NCBI GenBank assembly: GCA_015178975.1
Contig: WHVD01000288.1
Location: 1 to 64,000, forward strand
Origin: Hysterangium stoloniferum
Lineage: Eukaryota; Basidiomycota; Agaricomycetes; Hysterangiales; Hysterangiaceae
Reading direction: 5' to 3'
Length of the DNA stretch: 64,000 nucleotides
In this document: piece by piece, positions 56,431 through 64,000 of the stretch
How the letters are laid out: each line of letters begins with the position of its first letter
Position numbering within the stretch: position 1 is the first letter of the stretch
The notes under the pieces: generated by a model
The model's input: the letters and a program-made list of their open reading frames with translations, nothing else
The model's database searches: none
What the model was told of the DNA's origin: nothing
Position numbers and translations under genes: made by a program

Positions 56431-57615
56431 TTGCTACCAGCACCATTTACCCGAGCAGTGAATATATCATCATCTAATCATGGGCTCCTAGCCCCATCCC
56501 CACTGAGACCTCCATGCAAAGCAGCAGAGAGGCTGTTCAAGTGGAGAGGCGTCAACACACCCCCGCCCGCTACTATACAGCACCCGGTCCTCCAATTAAT
56601 CGCAACGATTGCGTCAGAGGCCTCTTTAAAGGAACCCAAAGCCTACGGCGCTGGCCTACGAAAATTTCACATCTTCTGTGACATCTTCTCGATTGCAGAA
56701 GTGGACAGACTACCGGCGTCCTTCCCAGTGATCCATTCCTTTGCTCTCTGGGCAGCTGCAGACCCGTCCTTCCTCGGAGATGGCCTGGCTGCGGGAACCA
56801 GATTCGAGACAATCTCCGTCAGTGTGACAAGAAAATACCTTTCATCAATCAGGGCATGGTATATAGCACAAGGCTGGCCACCACCGCTGTCCGATGAGGA
56901 ACGCACAAAAATTGAATGGTCACTACGAGGATTGGAGAACTTACAAGGCACGGCACGAAAACGACCCCCACGACCCCCAGTACAATTGAGGATGTTATTC
57001 GCACTGAAGTCAATCCTGGACCTGAGCGATGCATTCGACGCATGCATTTGGGCAGTAGCTTCATGCGCCTTCTGGGGATTAATGCGTTTTGGTGAGGTTA
57101 CCGTGACATCCAGACCGCACTTTGACACCACCAAACACCTAAAACGAAAGGATGTTCTAATTAGTCGTGACAACGATGGAAAACGCTACGCACGTTTAGA
57201 CTTGCCATCCGCGAAGACAGCCAAAGTCGGAGAGATTCAGGCAGTATTTATAACGGACCAACAGGGAGTCTGCCCGATTGATGCCTTGATCAATTTAGCC
57301 AAGGTTGTCCCAGCAGGACCGGATGATCCTTTATTTTGCTGGCGAGACAACAAGGGAGAGGTCAGACCAATAGTTAAAAAGGCAGCACTCCACCGGATTA
57401 ATTCAGTCCTCCAGGCTTGCGGATGGGGAACAACCTTTGGCCACTCTTTCCGCATTGGCGGCGCCTCCTTCTTCTTAGCGCAAGGAGTTGATCCCGAGAT
57501 AGTACGACTAGCGGGCAGATGGAAATCCTTAGCATACGAAACATACATAAGGGCCTTCGAGCAAATTGCATCACGGCACATTTCGAACCTGTCTGCCAGA
57601 AATGCGGCTGCCTAG
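56431..57615 (+). CDS. tyrosine recombinase of the DIRS-order element
   Basis: The open frame of about 394 codons has no stop. It has an N-terminal core-binding region and a catalytic domain with LMRFGEVT (first arginine), HSFRIGGASFFLAQGVDP (HxxR), RLAGRWKS (tryptophan) and YETYIRAFEQ (tyrosine nucleophile). It starts 8 nt after the RT stop in another frame. It lacks an ATG before about codon 190, so it must be made from the upstream frame by frameshifting or splicing, or from a non-AUG start. It would integrate the circular DNA copy. Confidence 0.85.
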   Translation: MLPAPFTRAVNISSSNHGLLAPSPLRPPCKAAERLFKWRGVNTPPPATIQHPVLQLIATIASEASLKEPKAYGAGLRKFHIFCDIFSIAEVDRLPASFPVIHSFALWAAADPSFLGDGLAAGTRFETISVSVTRKYLSSIRAWYIAQGWPPPLSDEERTKIEWSLRGLENLQGTARKRPPRPPVQLRMLFALKSILDLSDAFDACIWAVASCAFWGLMRFGEVTVTSRPHFDTTKHLKRKDVLISRDNDGKRYARLDLPSAKTAKVGEIQAVFITDQQGVCPIDALINLAKVVPAGPDDPLFCWRDNKGEVRPIVKKAALHRINSVLQACGWGTTFGHSFRIGGASFFLAQGVDPEIVRLAGRWKSLAYETYIRAFEQIASRHISNLSARNAAA

Positions 57616-57667
57616 GTTGGGTGAGCGGCGTAGTCTCGCCGCGGTAGTAGGCAGGCCGTTTGCGGGT

Positions 57668-57766
57668 GAGCGGCGAGTCTTCCCACGCACACGCGGAGAG
57701 CTAACGCTCTTCCTCTACCCAACCACTCAGCTCTTAACTGTCTAGTCCGTAATAGTCGACGCTGGA
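57668..57766 (+). repeat. split direct repeat B1
   Basis: It begins GAGCGGCGAGTCTTCCCACG and ends GTCGACGCTGGA; it is identical to B2 and directly followed by A2. Confidence 0.95.
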
Positions 57767-57951
57767 TAGTGTCAAGTGCCGCACGATCCCTGGCGTGCCG
57801 GGAGTAGTTCAGCACTCAACGTCCAGCTGAGCATATGTAGGATTCGCACGCCTTGTGTTCTCGTACGACGTCGCTGTCGACCCTCAGTCCTTCCTGTTTT
57901 TCTCATCACTGACTTCTGATCCTTATTCCTACATATCTACACATTTAATTT
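57767..57951 (+). repeat. split direct repeat A2
   Basis: It begins TAGTGTCAAGTGCCGCACGA; two differences from A1. ORFs reading MFSYDVAVDPQSFLFF in A1 and A2 come from the repeat itself. Confidence 0.95.
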
Positions 57952-58085
57952 ACCCACCCACCCTAGCCCTTTCTTTAGACTGCAGCAGTAATCAAGTATC
58001 AATATTTCGATGTGATATATTTACCGTATTTAGCGGATTATACAGTAACGAGAGCTGTTAATGCGTTATGATTACCCGCCCTCCC

Positions 58086-58184
58086 GAGCGGCGAGTCTTC
58101 CCACGCACACGCGGAGAGCTAACGCTCTTCCTCTACCCAACCACTCAGCTCTTAACTGTCTAGTCCGTAATAGTCGACGCTGGA
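58086..58184 (+). repeat. split direct repeat B2, right end of the element
   Basis: It is identical to B1. The flank CTAACGTCTG begins the upstream region of secreted-family copy C. Confidence 0.95.
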
Positions 58185-58332
58185 CTAACGTCTGTACCAT
58201 TTGGGGGAGGATTCACGAAATAGAAGCTCGGAATGGTTTGTCACTGTTTGTTGGGAGGCTATTAACACGATTATGTAATGCATAGGTTCCACAGATGAGC
58301 ATTCAGGACAGAATAGGATGATTGCATGATTG

Positions 58333-58340
58333 TATATAAG
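58333..58340 (+). promoter_or_regulatory. TATA box of copy C
   Basis: TATATAAG lies in TTGTATATAAGAGGGCACTC, about 30-40 bp before the conserved leader CACTCAGCCACACTTACTCC shared in type with copies B and G. Confidence 0.55.
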
Positions 58341-58716
58341 AGGGCACTCGCCCACTCAGCCACACTTACTCCTCCACCCCACAACATCTCGTCAATCTGT
58401 CTTCCGACGCCCAGCAAGGTTCTACCAGCGGTTACACGCCGTCATTATCGTCACAGAATGCCAGAAACGCCTCAACGAACAACCCGTCGACTGCCAGTGC
58501 TTCTGCCTCTACCCCCCAAACCAGGGGGATCATCCATGCTGGTCGGAGGGCTCCTGCAGTGTCGTCAGGGCGGGGGAGTAACGCTACTCGGGCCATCCGG
58601 ACGACCTAAGCCCATGGTGGGGGTGCGGAGGTGCTCGAGTCGGGAAAAGAGCGTGTGGTATATGCGCCAAAGTCATCCCCAGCCGTCATTCTGCTGACCA
58701 TGACATCACGTTTAGG

Positions 58717-60213
58717 ATGTCCTGGGTGCTCGCGATGCTACTCGTTACATTCGTCATCGCATGTCAAGGACTGGCCGCTACCGCGAGAGATCATCTACCC
58801 GTGGCTCTAGGCATTGTTCGTTCGGCACCACAGACGACAATTCATGGACCTATGGTTACATGTGTGTTAAGAACAAAGGTACTTATGTACAGGTGATGGC
58901 AAGTTCAAAGTAAGTTAACTCACGGATGTTATAGTTGTTGCCTCATGAGGTTATTGGTCACCATGGCTTAACTACACAAGGACCGAATGCCTGGCGCTCA
59001 GTGGGGGTTGGCGTTCTTGAATTGAGAAAAATAGACAATAGCTTGGAGAACGCAACGTGGATAACACGCATATATCATGTCAAACGCCTTACAGAGGTCG
59101 ATGTCGTCTTTTCTTGTTTCATCGGCCCACTATTGAAGGCCACGATCCTTCAGGTCTCTCAAGGTATCGCAATTCCGAACGAAACCTCCTTGGATTTCTG
59201 CATTGAGACAAGTGATGGCCTGTTCGACGGGCTGCCGCTAACAACGAATGTAAGTACAACTAACAACGCATGGTGTAAAGTCGCTTTTTGCTTACTTAGT
59301 CAAAGCCGCCTGAAGGTGATGACTCTGGAGAACCTATAGCGCACAGCGGGGCTTACAACTTCGAAAACGCCCTGCTCTCTGATGCGAAGTATAATCAAAC
59401 TCGAAAGGCTTCTTCTTGTCCAGAGACGGCGGATGAACGGACCCATCTTGAGCATTCCTGTTACAATGCATCCGACCATGTTCCCGATGTCGTGGGTACC
59501 GCACCAGAAAGCACGGTACACATGCCCCGGTTCTGTTCTTCCCATCAAGCCCGGCATCTCAAACCACAACAACCCGTCACCAACACGCTTAGGCGTTCCC
59601 TCGGCGCTTATGTGCAAAGGCCCGGGATTCAAGGTCCTGTCGGAATGGTCATGCCTGATACGCCCGAAGAAGATGGTACAACGGGAACTCAAGAAGTCTC
59701 TCGTTCCCTTCCGAGGTCAGATTGGCAGCTTCATTTTGAGAACGTCGTCGCTATGGTAGCACCAACCACGCTACATATTCCCACAGACAACTCCGAGGTC
59801 TATTCTTCCCATCTGTACGGTGACCTTCAAACCCATCGGATCATCGCCAGTAGATTTTGGTCTGTATACTCGGTCCATGTGCAAAATGGCAGAGTACGAG
59901 GATGGTTTGTTGGTTCCCTTGATAAATCAGTTCAAGTCGGGTGCAGGTTGAAGATGCTTCTTTGGGAGTTTGCAGAAGCAGATGGAGAGGTAGGTATAGG
60001 CTCTTTGGGGTGATAGAAATAATTTTAACTCACTTATATCATTATATTATATCCAATGCCGTCTTATAGGGCAGCTCGATGGAAGGTCAAGGATCAATTG
60101 CAAACATGAAAGACACCGGTCCATTCAAAGCGACGCAAAGTCCATCCCTGAAGTATACGATGGAGCCTCTACGACAATTGTCAGGACAAGGAATTGGATC
60201 AGAGATGACGTGA
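58717..60213 (+). CDS. secreted-protein family, copy C (intact divergent paralogue)
   Basis: The proposed exons are 58717-58878, 58935-59249, 59300-59989 and 60070-60213, giving 436 residues; all introns are GT-AG and in phase 0. The start chosen opens MSWVLAMLLVTFVIA, a signal-peptide-like segment; an upstream ATG at 58700 is out of this frame. Exon 4 keeps the family pattern (STVHMPRFCSSHQ, MPDTPEEDGTT, HRIIASRFWSVY, VRGWFVGSLDKS, LKMLLWEFAEA). Copies A and B have an intron where C has a 57-nt in-frame stretch (GTCGAT...TTCAG) without a stop; C may retain or splice it. The last exon differs from A and B. The function is unknown; it is probably secreted. The DIRS-order element ends about 530 bp upstream. 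Confidence 0.72.
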
Positions 60214-61950
60214 TTGGGGAGACTAATAATTCACAAGCGCTCATCGAGTTGAGCGCTCTAAACCGATCGATAGGACGGCGATTGTAACCTTTTAATTTGA
60301 ATAAGTGCATGGCGTTCGAAGTATCACAAGTAACTTTTGATTTAGAGCACATCGAGCGCGATGTTTGTGATGGACAGTGCTAGTAGCCTGTCGCGTCGAC
60401 TAGCAATATCAGTGTCCCGAATTTGAGAGGGAAAATGGGGAGAAGAATGTGCCAACAATCATAACTCCTGGACTTTCACCGTTCAAAGTTAAAACGTGGT
60501 AGAAGTGGTGAGTGTTGGACAACACCATGAAAATTTTATTGCTATATTTGGACGAACAAGACATGCAGGGTTGAAATAACAAAGGAACCACTCGTTACCC
60601 AGACATTTTCTCCGCCAGTAGCAGTTCCACAAATACAACCATTGTGTGTTTCTTTTATGCCCGATTGATCGACGAATTCGCTTGCGGCTGCACGACGGTT
60701 GGGCAAAAAAAACTGCGCCCGGCGTCTGAGTTGTGAGCACCGGCCGTATGGATATTTCGAGGCTGAAAGTACACCGGAAATGCGTGTTTTTGTTTAAAAA
60801 AAAGGGGGGGGGGAGGGAAGCGGAAAATACACCAATATACACTGAATGCTCTGTCTGGCAAGAGGTTGCGAGCCAAACATCTTTGATAAAAGCATACCTG
60901 ACGGGGTCTGACGGAGCACTTGCCGGGAGCCAGGAGCCTAAAGGAACCCATGTGGTACTTAAGTGCTTACCACTCTGAGATGGAATGAGACGGTGACGGG
61001 GCGTGTACACGAGCTGGGAAGCTTGAGAAGTACTCATTGGTCAAACCCCTGCCAGAATTAGACAGAAATCGGATACGAATATTCAATATGTGACCATCAT
61101 ATGCATTGGCACATGGAAGGAGCAGTCCTGTCTAGGTCATTGTTCTTGGGGTCAATGCCTAGGGGCTAAGTATAAACGAGAGTTCGTGACAGTGAGTCGA
61201 GGGACCAACAACTCACACTTTTATCGTCTGCAGGGAATTAATATCCGTTCTGACTGGTATATAAGGATGTGAACGATTTGAACTGTCGTTGTCCTGGAAT
61301 AACCTCTGGTCTGTAACAATAAGTGTTGTTAGAGACAGTGATATAAAGAAATAATACTGTACATACACCAGTCATTACAGATTAATCCATCGTTATTCTT
61401 TTCACGATACTCCATGGATCCAGGACGTCTGGGAGAAAGCGGTCAGCAAGCTTCATAATCAACAAAGTGTGTTGGAAGAGTGGAATCAGGGCTTACATTT
61501 GCACATCCAGTGGCACATCCTCATCGTGGCCCATACCGCCTCGCAACTCAGCATCATAAACTATCTGACTCACTGACGTCTTATACACCAAGCTGTGCAA
61601 TGCAGGTTAACGACGTAGCTGGGAGTTGTGATGGAAGGGATGGGCTTACTATATCCTTAAAGACGAAAATTAAGCCTTCAGAGCCCCACCTCAAAATAAG
61701 AAAGGGACGAAATAAGATGCACACATTAAAAAAGAAGAAAGCAAGATAGACAGACAGACAGGGAGAAAGAGAGAAAGAAGAAGAGAAGAGAAGAGAAAGC
61801 TGAGAGGGATAGGGAACTACTTTATTTCCGCCTCCTCCCACCCTTTTTTGTTACCGGCACCGGTGTACCGTTGCGCAGGCTCGGAGCTGGTGTAGGGCGG
61901 GGGAGTTCGTCCTGGAGGTTCTCGGATGTAGGCGGTGGCGAAGAAGGCGT
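60214..61950. other. copy C 3' flank, then no gene recognised
   Basis: About 170 bp after copy C match the 3' flank of copy E (CACAAGCGCTCATCGAG, GTATCACAAGTAACTTTTGA). Beyond that, an unassigned minus-strand ORF (60489-61037) crosses a G-run (60805) and has no recognisable family. GACAGACAGACAGGGAGAAAGA-type purine repeats lie near 61750-61800. Confidence 0.5.
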
Positions 61951-62033
61951 AGCAATATGAGGCATGCTAGTGGCACTGCCCAAAAAACACGCCCTACCTT
62001 GGACCTTTCGGCCTTGGTAAGTGACTTTGATAA

Positions 62034-62708
62034 GTTCCCGATGTCGGGGGTACCGTACCAGAAAGCACGGTACACATGCCCTGGTTCTATTCTTTTCATC
62101 AAGCCGGGAATCTCAAACCACAACAACCCGTCACCAACACGCTTTGGCGTTCCCTCGGCGCTTATGTGCAAATGGCTTCTAGGTCCTGTCGGAATGGTCA
62201 TGCCTGAGGAAGATGGTACAACGGGAACTCAAGATGGCGAGGTCATATTGGCAGCTTCGTTTTGATAACTTCATCGCTATGGTAGCACCAACCACGCTAC
62301 ATATTCCAATAGACAACTTGGAGGTCTATTCTCCCCATCTGTACGGTAACCTTCAAACGAATCGGATCATCCCCAGTAGATTGTGGTCTGTATACTCGGT
62401 CCATGTGAAAAATAGTAGAGTACGAGGATGGTTTGTTGGTTACCAGTTCAAGTCGGGTGGAGGTTGAAGATACTTCTTTGGGAGTTTGCAGAAGCAGTTG
62501 GAGAGGTAGGTATAAGCAATTTGGGGTGATAGAAATAATTTCAACTCACTTGTATCATTATATTATATCCAATGCCGTCTTATAGGGCAGCTCGATGGAA
62601 GGTCAAGAAATGATTGCAAGCATAGAAGACACCGGTCCATTCAAGGAGACGCAAAGTTCATCCCTGATGTATACGACGAATCACCCACGACAATTGTCTG
62701 CTGGTTGA
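62034..62708 (+). pseudogene. secreted-protein family, copy F (3' part, broken)
   Basis: Fragments of exon 4 and the last exon of the copy C type are present: GTACACATGCCCTGG, CACCAACCACGCTACATATT, GAGGATGGTTTGTTGG, then the intron with acceptor CTTATAG and the final exon 62586-62708 ending in TGA. Several deletions remove parts of the core (after GTGCAAATGG, after GTCATGCCTGA, and after TTTGTTGGTT), and the frame is lost. It abuts at its 5' end the dispersed Pro-rich repeat seen at 48925-49205. Confidence 0.82.
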
Positions 62709-64000
62709 GAATTGATTTAAGGATGCAAGGACAAGGAGTTGGATCAAAGATGACGACAAACATCTCTGGCGAGTTGCGTATGGGTCGAAGCCTGGCATGT
62801 CGCTCGAAGAGCACAAGGCAGAAGCTCAACAACGCATTCTTCACTTTTTTCCGGATAGAAAGTCTTGAATGCAAGGTCGTACATATTAGCCCATACAAAA
62901 TACACTAACGATGCGCTGCACAGCTGCGTGCGGGATGTTACTAATTGGATATGCGGCCCATTCAAATAATTCTATTGATAAGGGGAAAGAGCTTCAGCGA
63001 TCCATTTTCTATGAGAGAGTAGGTGGTCTAGGACTCATCGCGGGTCTTCTGGACGCCGGTCCTTTGGGCCGAGTATTGTCAACAGTACTACAGGGATGAG
63101 CCTCTGAATCCCTACTCGATAAATGGGCAACGTGGCGCCATAAAGCCTTCTCAGAATATACGAATCCACAATCTATCGAAAGTAAAAGCAGTGTGCAAAG
63201 AGGTGTTATAGTGAGGATCCCGCTAACATTTGGACCCATGGTGCAATCGCAGAAGTCCATGGCATGACCAAGTGGCTACAAAAGGCGATTCCTGAGGCCA
63301 ACAAGGCCGTGTTCTGTTAGATTTTCGGGTAAAGCGAGCAGTCGGAGTCGTATAGTGACTGGGGTCATTATTGCCCACGTTCATTACCGCTCCTGTTTTG
63401 AGTATAATCCTGTAGTTACTCATGAGACCCCCCTATGTGTTTTTAACCAACAATACCACTCAGACTCGTCCTCTATAGGTCTGGTCATATTTTCGCTGAA
63501 AAGTTAACATGTTCCACTTAATGGCCGACAAGTCAATTCACGGAGCATTACTGAGCACCTGCGATACTGCATTGGCCGTGGATTGGATGGCTGAATACAA
63601 ATCGAAGGAGACGTTGACTGCTAGACGCGCGATGAGACCCAGTTACAGTGAGGCTTGATACTTCCAAAATCATGATATGCGTATGCGTAAGGTTACAATT
63701 GAACGCGTGACTTTATAACACAGGGACTAAAGGAATGATGTATCCCTTTCAGGCAGCAGAGGACTAACAGTCATCGGGCAACAGTCGACGTTGACTTTGA
63801 CGAGCTTCACAGCTCTGTCAATAAACTGGTGTAGTATTTCCACGCAACTGAAAGTAAAAATTATCTTTCAGTAGGCTGGATGTAGGTTAAATTTTTAAGT
63901 GTTCTTTTTGTTACAATATACACAAGCTATTTAGTACAAGATAAAGACAACGGGGAAAAGGCAAAAAGAGCAGATAAAAGAGGTATGAGGGGCTCCTTGG
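62709..64000. other. no gene recognised
   Basis: A frame continues past copy F for about 170 bp (RMQGQGVGSKM, then CRSKSTRQKLNNAFFTFFRI), but nothing can be assigned. The rest of the window shows only short ORFs. Confidence 0.4.

Larger units (their letters stand above)
53005..58184 (+). mobile_element. DIRS-order retrotransposon with split direct repeats
   Basis: The order is A1 (53005-53189), gag, RT-RNase H, tyrosine recombinase, B1 (57668-57766), A2 (57767-57951), a 134-bp spacer, B2 (58086-58184). A1 and A2 differ at 2 of 185 positions; B1 and B2 (99 bp) are identical. B1 directly abuts A2, as expected if a circular intermediate joins the element ends. This is the terminal structure described for Ngaro/PAT-type elements. 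No target duplication is seen, consistent with a tyrosine recombinase. Near-identical repeats indicate recent activity. Confidence 0.93.

Noticed and set aside
56667..57173. 168-codon minus-strand ORF
   Set aside because: It is an antisense shadow of the tyrosine recombinase.
60489..61037. 182-codon minus-strand ORF
   Set aside because: It crosses a homopolymer run, has no family resemblance and lies between family copies; long chance ORFs occur in this window. Kept only as a note.

Overview
The window reads as a transposon-rich accessory region of a filamentous basidiomycete, most likely an Agaricomycete. The reasons are short GT-AG introns of about 50-60 nt with CTAAY-like branch sites, a KDZ transposase with introns, Crypton-like tyrosine recombinases, chromodomain Ty3/gypsy elements and a tyrosine-recombinase retrotransposon. 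No rRNA or tRNA gene and no bacterial-style operon was recognised. This assignment rests on sequence character only.

Layout. 0-6.4 kb holds decayed Ty3/gypsy, Ty1/copia and Crypton-like remnants with a MITE and a nested solo LTR. 7.0-7.5 kb is a fragment resembling endopolyphosphatase. 9.5-18 kb is an inverted pair of homologous five-exon genes (copy A on the minus strand, copy B on the plus strand), each with its own tandem-repeat upstream region; between them lie a short gag-only copia element (12.6-14.0 kb) and a promoter relic of another copy. 18-19 kb is an A+T-rich array. 19.9-25.9 kb holds a KDZ transposase relic, a coiled-coil/zinc-cluster pseudogene and a second, minus-strand gypsy relic broken by an A+T-rich insertion. 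26.7-32.1 kb is a 4.5-kb block bounded by inverted copies of a dispersed repeat; inside is an 11-exon gene with a kinase-like N-terminal half. 32.6-40 kb has further fragments of the A/B family, a poly(A)-tailed retroposed insertion with a 16-bp target duplication, a second solo LTR and foldback repeats. 42.4-47.2 kb is a Crypton-like gene cut by a Tc1/mariner element with long terminal inverted repeats. 47.5-52.8 kb is mostly dispersed repeats. 53.0-58.2 kb is a nearly intact DIRS-order retrotransposon (gag, RT-RNase H, tyrosine recombinase) with split direct repeats. 58.7-60.2 kb is an intact divergent paralogue (copy C), followed by one more decayed copy (F).

The recurring theme is the A/B/C family: three apparently intact genes coding for proteins of about 436-536 residues that begin with a signal-peptide-like segment, plus at least four broken copies (D, E, F, G) in the same 64 kb, all mixed with mobile elements. 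I do not recognise the protein family. The old elements carry many C-to-T changes at arginine CGN codons, whereas the A/B/C genes, the kinase-like gene and the DIRS-order element are almost free of them. This suggests two age classes: long-silenced transposons, and recent or selected sequences.
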